64,000 bases of DNA from NCBI RefSeq assembly GCF_009601505.1, contig NZ_WITC01000026.1:62001-126000 (forward strand), written 5' to 3'. The translations under genes and the position numbers were made by a program. The notes under the pieces were generated by a model, which made no database searches, had not been told where the DNA came from, and saw only the letters and a list, made by a program, of their open reading frames with translations. Position 1 is the first letter of the stretch. Every line of letters begins with the position of its first letter. The stretch comes from Sinorhizobium terangae (GTDB lineage: Bacteria; Pseudomonadota; Alphaproteobacteria; Rhizobiales; Rhizobiaceae). Shown here one piece after another: positions 7,575 to 15,054 of the stretch.

Positions 7575-8540
7575 TCAAAGAGAATCCGCTTGCTCCATCG
7601 GAACCAGGCGATCGATCGGGTGCGCGTAAGGCCCGACCTCGGCCATCAGCCGGTCAACCATCTTGTCGATGAACGCAAGGAAAGGCTTTTCATCCGCGAT
7701 CCCCCTATGGGCCGGATGAGCGAGAAACAGCGTCCGCTTGACGCCGGGCCGGTCAACGCGCCGCCCGATGATCTGGCCCGTCTTGATCTCCTCCGCCACG
7801 ATCCCATAGGGCATGATGCTTTGCGCAACGCCGTGCAGCACCAGCGCCTTGATCGCCTCGTTCGATTGAACCTGATAGGTGATCTTGACGTCGACGGAGA
7901 GGCGCGAGGCCGTTTCGTGCACCCGCCGCCAGATGATGTCGCGGTTCGAAACCAGGGCGAGATCGCCGGCGACCGCTTGCCGGAAGGAAATATCGCCGCC
8001 CTGCTCCCCGCCGTTTGCCGCCGACACATGAAGGAGGTCCTCCTCCATCAGCGCGACACGCCTGATACCCGGGTTTTCCTCTATGTCGTAAGCAAGCACA
8101 TAGTCGAGTTCGCCGCGCTCGAGTGCATCGGCCAGCACGAAGCTCAATTCCTCCACGACATGGAGCGCGATTCCGGGAAGTTGCGCATTGGCGGCGACGA
8201 GCAGTTCCGTGCCGATCAGCTTGAGAATGCTCGGCGTTGCCCCAAACCTTATGCGTACCCGCTCTCCGCCGAGCGCGATCAGGTCTCGGCGCGTCTCCTC
8301 GAGCCGTTGCAGAATTTCAATCGAGCGCTCGTAAAGCAGCATGCCTGCGGGCGTTGCGCTCACGCCGCGCGAATGGCGGTCGAGCAACTGGATCTGCAGG
8401 GCGTCCTCGAGATTGCGGATCTGGATGCCAAGCGCGGTCTGGGCGAGATTGAGCTGCTCTGCCGCCCGCGTAATGTTGCCCACTTCGACGACCTTGACGA
8501 AGTAGGCAAGCTGGCGGAGCTTCATTGCATGTCCAAGCAT
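7575..8540 (-). CDS. LysR-family transcriptional regulator
   Basis: A 321-aa LysR regulator with HTH text LRQLAYFVKVVEVGNITRAAEQLNLAQTA and a typical effector domain ending near residue 300. The N-terminus (KLRQLAYFV, LDRHSRGVSATPAG) is of the group that includes Nac/Cbl-like and catabolic regulators. Translation may start at ATG 8540 or at ATG 8525 (MKLRQL); neither has a strong ribosome site. It follows the ferredoxin reductase by 21 bp on the same strand, so it is likely the last gene of the oxygenase operon rather than divergent from its target, which is less usual for LysR genes. Confidence 0.87.
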   Translation of the reverse strand: MLGHAMKLRQLAYFVKVVEVGNITRAAEQLNLAQTALGIQIRNLEDALQIQLLDRHSRGVSATPAGMLLYERSIEILQRLEETRRDLIALGGERVRIRFGATPSILKLIGTELLVAANAQLPGIALHVVEELSFVLADALERGELDYVLAYDIEENPGIRRVALMEEDLLHVSAANGGEQGGDISFRQAVAGDLALVSNRDIIWRRVHETASRLSVDVKITYQVQSNEAIKALVLHGVAQSIMPYGIVAEEIKTGQIIGRRVDRPGVKRTLFLAHPAHRGIADEKPFLAFIDKMVDRLMAEVGPYAHPIDRLVPMEQADSL

Positions 8541-8561
8541 TCTGATGCGCGCCTTTCACCG

Positions 8562-9563
8562 TCAGTAGAACTGGTCGAAATGAACCTGGGCCGGCGGAAC
8601 GCCGAGGTCAATCAGCATCTTCTGGATCGACTGGCCCATCAGCGGAGGACCGGCAAAGTAGACCTCGCATTCGGGAAGGCGATCGGAGAAGAGCTTTCCC
8701 GCCAGCTCGTGCACGAAGCCGCGATGACCATCCCAAGCCTCGTCGTCACTGGAAACGACGGGATGGTAGTGGATATTGGAGCCGAAACCGGGAAGTTCGG
8801 CCAGTATGTCCTTGCCGCAGATATCGCGAGCCGTCCGTCCGCCGTAGATGAAGTCGATCCGCCGTCCAGCCAGGAGCGGCGTCGCCGCGGCGGCGCGAGT
8901 AACCGATACCATCGGCGAAAGACCGGAACCGCCGGCAAGGCAGATGATATCGCGATCCGATTCGGCCCGCAGGTAGGCCATTCCGTAGGGACCGTCGACA
9001 CCGATGCGATCGCCGACCGCAAGGTCGTCGAAGAGCTTGCCCGTCGCCGCCCCGTTCGGCACACGGCGGATCTGGAAATGCCATTCGCCCGCGTCGTTGT
9101 CCGTGTTGGCCATGGAATAGGCGCGGTTACCCGTGACGCCGGGCAGATCGAGGATGGCATATTGGCCGGCGAGAAAGCGGACCGCCTTGTCCAGCCGGAA
9201 GCGAAACTCGCGGATGTCGTGCGTGATGTCGCGCACTTCGATCAATTCGGCCTGCTGCCGCACCGGCGGGAAGCGGCTTTCGTACTGCGGCATCAGCCGG
9301 AGCTTTACGACACAATCCGTCAGGGGGCGGGCCTGGCAGCCGAGCCGGCGGCCGCGCTCCCGATCGCGATCGCTGAGACCGGGCGCATCGGGACGCAGTT
9401 CCTCGATCTCGCCTTCGAGAAGATCGAAACGGCAGTTGCCGCAGGAGCCGACATTGCATTCATAGGGAAAGCCGAGACCCGCGCGCAAAGCCGAGCGCAT
9501 GATCGTATCGTCATCTCCGCAAGTCCATTGGACATCGCTTCCCTTGAGTGCAATTGCCGGCAT
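8562..9563 (-). CDS. Aromatic ring-hydroxylating dioxygenase reductase (2Fe-2S, FAD, NAD)
   Basis: A 333-aa electron-transfer reductase. An N-terminal plant-type ferredoxin domain has Cys36, Cys41, Cys44 (CNVGSCGNC) and Cys76 for the 2Fe-2S cluster. An FAD-binding domain has the RAYSM motif (about 146), and an NAD-binding domain has GGSGLSPM and a C-terminal YFAGPPLM. This arrangement matches reductases of benzoate/naphthalene/anthranilate-type oxygenases and passes NADH electrons to a ferredoxin or oxygenase. ATG 9563 follows AGGGAG and starts 2 bp after the IclR stop, indicating translational coupling. The likely partners are the Rieske oxygenase at 11082-12368 and the ferredoxin at 12596-12913. 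Confidence 0.9.
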   Translation of the reverse strand: MPAIALKGSDVQWTCGDDDTIMRSALRAGLGFPYECNVGSCGNCRFDLLEGEIEELRPDAPGLSDRDRERGRRLGCQARPLTDCVVKLRLMPQYESRFPPVRQQAELIEVRDITHDIREFRFRLDKAVRFLAGQYAILDLPGVTGNRAYSMANTDNDAGEWHFQIRRVPNGAATGKLFDDLAVGDRIGVDGPYGMAYLRAESDRDIICLAGGSGLSPMVSVTRAAAATPLLAGRRIDFIYGGRTARDICGKDILAELPGFGSNIHYHPVVSSDDEAWDGHRGFVHELAGKLFSDRLPECEVYFAGPPLMGQSIQKMLIDLGVPPAQVHFDQFY

Positions 9564-9565
9564 GT

Positions 9566-10405
9566 TCAACTCCCTAAGTCGTATCTCTCTCGAAAGGCCG
9601 CCGTGTAACCGAGGCGGGATGAAATGGCGGCGACCGCTTCGAGAAGCGCAGGCGAAAAGCCTTCAAGCACCTCAAGCGACAGCCGCTGCAATGGACCTGC
9701 GATGCCGACGGCACCAACGACGGCGCCGGTCGAATCGCGCACCGGGGCAGCAATGCCCCGGATTCCGGGTTCGCTTTCCTCGTCTTCGATGGCAAAGCCC
9801 CGCTGGCGGACCTCGGCCAGCATCTCCTTCAGGCGCACCGGATCGGTAACTGTCTTCGCCGTTCGCCGCTGCAGCGGCCCAGCCAGCATGCGTTCGACCG
9901 CCTGCTCCGGCGCAAAGGCGAAGATCGCGCGCCCGACGGCACTGCAATGGGCGGGCTTGCGCGCACCGAGGTCGGATTTCATCGCCAGGGCCTGCGGGCT
10001 TTCCAGATCGTAGACGTGCATCACCTCTCCATCCGAGGGGACGCCCAGAATAATTGTTTCGCCCGTCAGCTTGCGCAGGTCGAACAGGTAGGGCCTCGCC
10101 TCGTTGGAAAGGTCCATGCGCCGGCGGACAAGCGTACCGAGAGCGAAGAGGCCGACCCCAAGCCGATAGCGCTCCGTTTGCGGGTTCTGCTCGAGCAAGC
10201 CCTCGGTCACGAGCGTCACCGCCAGGCGATGGACCGTGCTCTTTGCGACCTTCAGCCTTTGCGCCAGCGCACTGACGCCGATCTCGGCCTCATCCTCCGA
10301 GAAAGCCTTCAGGAGACGGATCGCCGTCGTGACCGATGAGAGGCGGTTGCGCTTGCCGGCGGGGCCTTTTCCTCCGCGCGCGGGTGGTTTGGTGGGTGCG
10401 TTCAT
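9566..10405 (-). CDS. IclR-family transcriptional regulator
   Basis: A 279-aa regulator: basic N-terminal tail, winged HTH (SSVTTAIRLLKAFSEDEAEIGVSALAQRLKVAKSTVHRLAVTLVTEGLL), then an IclR effector domain with GRAIFAF, EDEESEPGIRGIAAPVRD and a final GAVGIAGP strand. I placed the start at ATG 10405 (MNAPTKPP); an in-frame ATG at 10462 would add 19 unconserved residues. It is embedded between the oxygenase and reductase genes of the same operon, so it most likely controls the aromatic genes, probably through the inverted repeat at 12497-12517. Confidence 0.88.
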   Translation of the reverse strand: MNAPTKPPARGGKGPAGKRNRLSSVTTAIRLLKAFSEDEAEIGVSALAQRLKVAKSTVHRLAVTLVTEGLLEQNPQTERYRLGVGLFALGTLVRRRMDLSNEARPYLFDLRKLTGETIILGVPSDGEVMHVYDLESPQALAMKSDLGARKPAHCSAVGRAIFAFAPEQAVERMLAGPLQRRTAKTVTDPVRLKEMLAEVRQRGFAIEDEESEPGIRGIAAPVRDSTGAVVGAVGIAGPLQRLSLEVLEGFSPALLEAVAAISSRLGYTAAFRERYDLGS

Positions 10406-10488
10406 GACGTGATTGTCCGTTTCATCGCGAGAGTTACGGCTCGTCCATAACACAGTTGTCATGGTCTCACATCACCACCCTGCTGATC

Positions 10489-11010
10489 TCAAACCCTGAG
10501 CGCGCTCAGCATTTCGCCGACATATTCGTCCCCGTTGGAGATCACGAGCATTGCCGCGAAAGGACGCATGGTCGTCAGCGTACGCGCAAGATCCTCCGCC
10601 GAGACACCGTCGGCGTTGCGCACCAGGCCGGTTGTCAGCTTGTTGCGGACGAAGCAGGCATTGCCGATCACTTCAGCGGCATCCGCCGCAGTGCCGGCCG
10701 TCGTTATCATGACGATGATATCGGCATCGGCGATCTCGTCGGCGAGACTGACCGTCCTGCCTTCAAGATCCTCCAAAACCGCGTCGACCGGCAGCATGTG
10801 CAGAGAATCGGTTGCGCCCTTTGCACTCACGTATCGCAAAAAATGCGCCCCGCTCCAGGACATGTCGGCAAGGGTGCTGAGCAGCGCCAAACTCGGCTCA
10901 TCCAGGGCGATGATACGCGACTTGCGTGGGCTGGAATTCGGGTATTCGATACGGAAACGGGCTTCCTCCGCAGTGGCGAAGCGCGCACTTTCGCTCAGTC
11001 CGAGTTGCAT
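10489..11010 (-). CDS. Conserved hypothetical protein (173 aa) in oxygenase operon
   Basis: A soluble 173-aa protein starting MQLGLSESARF behind a strong GAGGAGAAAGG site. No signal peptide or membrane segment. Recognisable patches are EYPNSSPRKSRIIALDEPSLALLS, ADIIVMITTAGTAADAAEVIGNAC and MLVISNGDEYVGEMLSALRV, which suggest a small alpha/beta Rossmann-like fold. I have seen similar proteins left as hypothetical or loosely named 3-methyladenine glycosylases, and I do not trust the latter name. It sits 71 bp after the Rieske oxygenase gene on the same strand, so a role with the aromatic pathway is possible but unproven. Confidence 0.7.
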   Translation of the reverse strand: MQLGLSESARFATAEEARFRIEYPNSSPRKSRIIALDEPSLALLSTLADMSWSGAHFLRYVSAKGATDSLHMLPVDAVLEDLEGRTVSLADEIADADIIVMITTAGTAADAAEVIGNACFVRNKLTTGLVRNADGVSAEDLARTLTTMRPFAAMLVISNGDEYVGEMLSALRV

Positions 11011-11081
11011 GACCTTTCTCCTCATTGATGGGGCGGCATCCCCGCCGCATCGCGCCGGGGCTCACCATGATGGCTGCAGCC

Positions 11082-12368
11082 TCAGACGCTGGTCGGCGCC
11101 TTGCCTTCGATCACGCTCAGCGCCTCTTCGGCGACATCGACATAGGACTTGTCGACGGGCAGCACGATCGCCGCCGAGCGGACGCGGTGATGCGCCGGAT
11201 CGACGCCAGGGGGAACAACGCCCTTGTCGCGCAGGGCGCGGGCGGCCTTCAATAGACGATGGCGCGCCATGATGATGCCGTTGTCGGTCGACACCAGGTT
11301 TTCCTTGCTGCGATCGACGATCGGACCCATGCTTTCCTGCAGCGAGGCGTCCTGCATGGCGATGCCTTCGACGCCGGAATAGGTGATGCCCTTGCGCTGG
11401 GCCTCGCGGTCCATGAGATAATCATTGTCCTTGTTGGCGAGCGGCCGGTATGTTCCCGGCACATAGGCGACGTGGATGCCCTTTCCGGCCTTCATCGCCC
11501 CGCGCTCCTCCGTCGTCAGCGCACGTACCGGGTGATAGTCGAAGCTCCAGGCCCAGCAGTTCTCGTCGTCGATCGGGATCCAGAAGTGCCCGTGAACCGG
11601 ATGGTCGCCGCGCGGCGGCACCATGGTGAAGGACGGCATGACCCAGGGCGTGACGCGCCAGTAGTAGTGGCCTTCTTCGGCATTTCGCCGTGCGCCGATG
11701 AACAGACCACCCTCGTTGTCGGTCACCTCGAAGAAGGGTCTCGCATCGGACATGTTGTACTTGTTGCCGCGCGCGCCCTTGAAGAGCGGATCACTGTTGA
11801 GATTGCCGCTGTGGAGCCAGGACACGTGGCTGGAGTCGATGCCACCTTCCATGGCCTGCAGCCAGTTGCACTCCTGCCAGCGCTTCGACGTGAAGGTCTG
11901 TTCCGAGGGAACCAGCGCAAATTCCCATTCAGGATGCGGAGGCTGCTTTTCGGCCGGCCCCATATAGGTCCAGAGAATGTCGCCGATCTTGATCAGCGGA
12001 TAGGACTTCAGCTTGATCTTGCCGCAATAACCGCTTTCCTTCGGCTCCGAAGGAACTTCGACGCACTGGCCGGTGTGGTCGTATTTCCAGCCATGGTAAG
12101 GGCAGCGCAGGCCGCCCTGCTCATTGCGGCCGAACCACAGTGAGACGCCGCGGTGGGCGCAGAATTCGTCTATCAGGCCGTAGCGGCCTTCGCTGTCGCG
12201 GAAGGCGAGCAGGCGTTCGCTCAGGAGCTTCACACGGACCGGCGCGCAGTCGTTGTCCGGCAGTTCCTCGGCGAGCAGCGCCGGGATCCAATAACAGCGA
12301 AACATGTCGCCCATCGGCGTGCCGGGGCCTGTCTGCGTTAGCAGATCGTTCTGTTCCTTCCTGAGCAT
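11082..12368 (-). CDS. Rieske oxygenase large subunit, phthalate 4,5-dioxygenase type
   Basis: A 428-aa Rieske non-heme iron oxygenase. The Rieske 2Fe-2S ligands are Cys70-x-His72 and Cys89-x2-His92 (CAHRG...CPYHGWKY). The catalytic iron site reads EGGIDSSHVSWLHSG, giving Asp178 as the bridging residue and His181 and His186 as ligands. Length and the absence of a beta-subunit gene point to the phthalate/vanillate-type homo-oligomeric oxygenases. The start follows GGAGGAAG. It heads the leftward operon (hypothetical, IclR, reductase, LysR) and is divergent from the ferredoxin gene. The aromatic substrate, possibly phthalate or another aromatic carboxylate or ether, cannot be fixed from sequence. 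Confidence 0.9.
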   Translation of the reverse strand: MLRKEQNDLLTQTGPGTPMGDMFRCYWIPALLAEELPDNDCAPVRVKLLSERLLAFRDSEGRYGLIDEFCAHRGVSLWFGRNEQGGLRCPYHGWKYDHTGQCVEVPSEPKESGYCGKIKLKSYPLIKIGDILWTYMGPAEKQPPHPEWEFALVPSEQTFTSKRWQECNWLQAMEGGIDSSHVSWLHSGNLNSDPLFKGARGNKYNMSDARPFFEVTDNEGGLFIGARRNAEEGHYYWRVTPWVMPSFTMVPPRGDHPVHGHFWIPIDDENCWAWSFDYHPVRALTTEERGAMKAGKGIHVAYVPGTYRPLANKDNDYLMDREAQRKGITYSGVEGIAMQDASLQESMGPIVDRSKENLVSTDNGIIMARHRLLKAARALRDKGVVPPGVDPAHHRVRSAAIVLPVDKSYVDVAEEALSVIEGKAPTSV

Positions 12369-12464
12369 TTCACTTCCTCCATGTTGCGGACCGCCTGCGC
12401 GGTGCGCCGATTTGCATCGCTACGTCCCTTTTCCGACCGCCTCGCGGCTTTTCCGAATTCCGGG

Positions 12465-12492
12465 TTGACGTTCTCGACCGATCAGGTATCTT
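12465..12492 (+). promoter_or_regulatory. Putative sigma-70 promoter for ferredoxin/aldolase operon
   Basis: TTGACG at 12465-12470 and TATCTT at 12487-12492 are separated by 16 bp, a reasonable -35/-10 pair. The initiation point would fall near 12499, inside the inverted repeat at 12497-12517. Predicted by eye only. Confidence 0.45.
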
Positions 12493-12496
12493 CTCT

Positions 12497-12517
12497 GTGT
12501 TCCTTTATACGGAACAC
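12497..12517. promoter_or_regulatory. IclR-type operator (perfect inverted repeat)
   Basis: GTGTTCC (12497-12503) and GGAACAC (12511-12517) form a perfect 7-bp inverted repeat with a 7-bp A/T-rich spacer. TTCC-spacer-GGAA palindromes are typical for IclR-family regulators. It lies just downstream of the putative -10 box, where a bound repressor would block transcription of the ferredoxin gene, in the 227-bp gap between that gene and the oxygenase. The IclR gene at 9566 is the first candidate; the one at 14096 is a second. Confidence 0.55.
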
Positions 12518-12595
12518 TGTTTCTTTTTAAGCAACGTACAATCTGATGACCGTCCCGTCAAGCGGGCCTGCAACGCAACGAAGGAGGAGCCAGGA

Positions 12596-12913
12596 ATGGC
12601 CGAGGCAAGCACCAGAATCAGGCTGTGTTCCACGAGTGACGTCGACTGGGACAGCGCGATACGGGTTGAGGAAGGCGACCTCATCCTCGCCGTCTTCAAC
12701 GTCAATGGCGTGTTCTACGTTACCGACGACCTGTGCACGCACGGCCCGGGTTCGCTTTCCGAAGGCTATCTCGACGGCCATACGATCGAGTGCGACTTCC
12801 ACAACGGCGCGTTCGACATCCGCACGGGCGAAGTGGTCACGCCGCCCTGCATGATCCCGATCAAGACCTACAAGGTGGTGATCGAGAACGAGAACGTGAC
12901 GATCGAGGTCTGA
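12596..12913 (+). CDS. Rieske-type ferredoxin of a ring-hydroxylating dioxygenase
   Basis: A 105-aa Rieske ferredoxin, the usual length for biphenyl/anthranilate dioxygenase ferredoxins. Cluster ligands are Cys47-x-His49 (CTHGPGSLSEGYLDG) and Cys66-x2-His69 (CDFHNGAFDIRTG). The CDFHNG form, instead of CPxHGG, occurs in anthranilate-dioxygenase-type ferredoxins. The start at 12596 has a textbook AAGGAGGAG site. It carries electrons from the reductase at 8562 to the oxygenase at 11082, although both of those are on the opposite strand. The promoter and IclR-like operator just upstream would co-control it with the class II aldolase-fold gene 97 bp downstream. Confidence 0.92.
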   Translation: MAEASTRIRLCSTSDVDWDSAIRVEEGDLILAVFNVNGVFYVTDDLCTHGPGSLSEGYLDGHTIECDFHNGAFDIRTGEVVTPPCMIPIKTYKVVIENENVTIEV

Positions 12914-13010
12914 CGCGACTCAGGCGCAGCCGGTGAGTGATGATCCGGCGCGCTTGCGGAAGCGATAAAGTCGTATATTGTGGGATTTATTCACTCTCAC
13001 GGAGGAACGC

Positions 13011-13781
13011 ATGCAGGTTCATGGAAAAAGCGACAGCGCGGCGGCAGCGGACGCACCATCCGAGGCGTCCCTGCGGCTCGATGTGGCGATGAGCACACGT
13101 TTGCTCAACAGCCTGAAAATACTGGAGTATAGCGGCCATGTCAGCGCGCGCTTGCCGGGAGGCGTGACCTTCCTGATCCAGCCGCAGGAGAAGAGCCGCG
13201 CGGAAGTGTCTCCCGACGATCTGCTCGTCTGCGACCTTGACGGCAAGGTCGTGTCCGGCCCCTCGGGCGTCAAACCGCCTTCCGAGGTATTCCTTCATTG
13301 TGAGATTTATCGCGCAAGGGCGGACGTCAATTCGATCGCGCACTTCCACCACGACGTGACCAACGTCTTCACGCTGGTCGAGGACGTCCCGCTGCTGCCC
13401 TTCAAGAACCATGCGATCCGCTGGACGAGCGGGATCCCGGTACATCCGGATCCCGCCCATGTGGATGATGCCGAAAGGGGACGGAGCATCGTCGCGACCC
13501 TTGGACCGCACCACGCCATGCAGATCCGCGCGCACGGGCAGATCGTCACCGCCGAAACGGTGCGCGGCGTCTTCATCGATTCGATTCATCTCGTCGAGAA
13601 CGCCGAGGCCGCCTATCGCGCCGCTGCGATCGGCAAGGTGAAGCCGCTGACCGAAGCCGAAATCGAGTCTTTCTCCCATGGGTTCAGGCGCGGGCATCAC
13701 ATCCGCAAGCTCTGGAGCTATTACGCGCGCGGCGCCATCCGCGACGGCATCTTCCCTGAAGCGTGGAACGCGGTTGCCTGA
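13011..13781 (+). CDS. Class II aldolase/adducin-fold protein, possible dihydroxyphthalate decarboxylase
   Basis: A 256-aa class II aldolase-family protein. Metal-binding candidates are His residues in AHFHHDVTNVF and in the later MQIRAHGQIVTAETV segment; GHVSARLPGG near residue 40 is the typical family phosphate/substrate loop region. Members of this fold include fuculose-phosphate aldolases and hydroxy-aromatic decarboxylases such as 3,4-dihydroxyphthalate decarboxylases. Its location directly after a Rieske ferredoxin favours the decarboxylase role. ATG 13011 follows GGAGGAAC. A related but clearly different protein is at 20819. Fold sure, reaction inferred. Confidence 0.8.
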   Translation: MQVHGKSDSAAAADAPSEASLRLDVAMSTRLLNSLKILEYSGHVSARLPGGVTFLIQPQEKSRAEVSPDDLLVCDLDGKVVSGPSGVKPPSEVFLHCEIYRARADVNSIAHFHHDVTNVFTLVEDVPLLPFKNHAIRWTSGIPVHPDPAHVDDAERGRSIVATLGPHHAMQIRAHGQIVTAETVRGVFIDSIHLVENAEAAYRAAAIGKVKPLTEAEIESFSHGFRRGHHIRKLWSYYARGAIRDGIFPEAWNAVA

Positions 13782-13786
13782 ATCAG

Positions 13787-13846
13787 GCAGCAATTCAAAA
13801 TGCTACAGCGTCCTTTGCGCGTCTCAAAAGACGCGTGGCGCTGTGG
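13787..13846. repeat. Rhizobial-type intergenic palindromic repeat, copy 1
   Basis: Starting GCAGCAATTCAAAATGCTACAG, with an outer stem CACAGCG-like/CGCTGTGG and inner perfect stem GCGTCT/AGACGC. It matches the element at 23944-24005 over about 60 bp with scattered substitutions. It lies just after the aldolase-fold gene and before a hairpin terminator. The whole 13782-14095 gap holds only this repeat, the terminator at 13862 and the upstream region of the IclR gene. Confidence 0.7.
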
Positions 13847-13861
13847 CCAAGAAACCTCAAC

Positions 13862-13882
13862 GAGGCCGGGCGACCCGGCCTC
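13862..13882 (+). terminator. GC-rich hairpin terminator
   Basis: GAGGCCGGG and CCCGGCCTC form a perfect 9-bp stem with loop CGA, 80 bp after the stop of the aldolase-fold gene, followed by TCTCAAATT. It should end the ferredoxin operon. Confidence 0.7.
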
Positions 13883-14095
13883 TCAAATTGCCGCTTGATG
13901 GAAGCGATGGGCTGGCCCAAAATGCGCGCGAATCCCACATTGACGGACAGGTAATCTCCGGTCCGTCACGCAGAACGAGCCACCCGCGCCGTTTAAGCTT
14001 CGAGTACAAGTATCGATGTCGTCATCAATCGGCCTGTCTCCGCGATCTTCCCTCTTTTCCGCTTCCCGTTCTGCCGACCTTCGGGAGTCTGTCGC

Positions 14096-14845
14096 GTGAA
14101 CAGCCATGAGAAGATGCTCGGCATCCTCGATCTTTTCGACAGCGGCGAGGACGCCCTCGCCGTGACGTTCGATGAGATGCATGAACGGCTCGGCTATACC
14201 CGTTCGACGCTCTATCGCTATTTGAAAACGCTGACCGACGCGGGCCTTCTCACCTCGCTGCCCTCGGTCGGCTACATGCTCGGCCCGCGGATCGTCGAGC
14301 TCGATTACAAGATACGGACGGGTGACGTGCTCATCCGGGCGGCGCGGCCGGTGATGGAAGAGCTTGCCAGCCAGTTCCGCGGCATCGCCCTCCTCTGCCG
14401 CCGATACCGGTTCGATGTTCTGTGCGTTCATCAGGAAAGCGGCACGGATACGATCCACAGCAACTACGAGCGCGGGCGCAGACGCTCGCTCCTTCACGGC
14501 GCCGCATCGCTCGGAATCCTCGCCTATCTGCCCGACCATCAGTTGCGCAAGTTCTATGGCCTGGTACCGGAACAATTCGCCACTGCCGGCCTTGGCACGA
14601 CACTCAAGGAAGTCAAGGCCGCGCTGAGGGAGCACCGGCAGCGAGGCTGGGTGAGCACGACTGGCGATGTGACGCCCGGGGTCACCGGTGTGGCGGCGCC
14701 CGTCTTCGACAGCCGTTCGGAAATTCTCGGCAGTCTCAGCCTGACCCTCCGGGACTCCCGCACCAACCCGAAAGTGATCGAAGACGTCGCCGAGCGGGTC
14801 GTGTTCTGCGCCGGCATCATTTCCAAGACCGTCGCACGCAGCTGA
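14096..14845 (+). CDS. IclR-family transcriptional regulator
   Basis: A 249-aa regulator with GTG start. The N-terminal winged HTH reads EKMLGILDLFDSGEDALAVTFDEMHERLGYTRSTLYRYLKTLTDAGLL, and the effector domain includes RGRRRSLLHGAASLGILAYL and GVTGVAAPVFDS. Shorter at the N-terminus than the IclR gene at 9566 and not closely similar. It precedes the bicupin/EutA pair by about 210 bp on the same strand, with a hairpin between, so it probably regulates that pair, but control of the neighbouring aromatic genes is equally possible. Confidence 0.87.
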   Translation: MNSHEKMLGILDLFDSGEDALAVTFDEMHERLGYTRSTLYRYLKTLTDAGLLTSLPSVGYMLGPRIVELDYKIRTGDVLIRAARPVMEELASQFRGIALLCRRYRFDVLCVHQESGTDTIHSNYERGRRRSLLHGAASLGILAYLPDHQLRKFYGLVPEQFATAGLGTTLKEVKAALREHRQRGWVSTTGDVTPGVTGVAAPVFDSRSEILGSLSLTLRDSRTNPKVIEDVAERVVFCAGIISKTVARS

Positions 14846-14904
14846 GAAACGACGCAGTACGCGCCCTCTCTGCTTGCCAATGTCCGCGCAGACTTTCGAT
14901 CGGA

Positions 14905-14925
14905 TCGGAAAGGAGGCCTTTCCGA
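14905..14925. repeat. Perfect inverted repeat between iclR and bicupin genes
   Basis: TCGGAAAGG and CCTTTCCGA form a 9-bp perfect stem around AGG. It follows the iclR stop by 60 bp and precedes the bicupin start by 130 bp. There is no T-tract, so an operator for the adjacent IclR protein (TTCC/GGAA half-sites) is as plausible as a terminator. Confidence 0.5.
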
Positions 14926-15054
14926 AAACGCACTACCGTCATTTCCTCCGTCTGTTAGCGTTTTGGCTGAAACGGGCAATCCGGAGCAGACACGCTTCCC
15001 CCGGCGCGAGCGCGGCTCGCCCTGCCCGACTGCGACAACCGAGAGGAGACAGGA

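Noticed and set aside
7566-9608. 680-aa open frame on the plus strand across lysR and reductase genes
   Set aside because: No recognisable family motifs, and it runs antisense to two well-supported genes.
12451-12464. Possible second palindrome around GAATTC upstream of the ferredoxin promoter
   Set aside because: Arms do not pair beyond the six-base core, so it may be chance.
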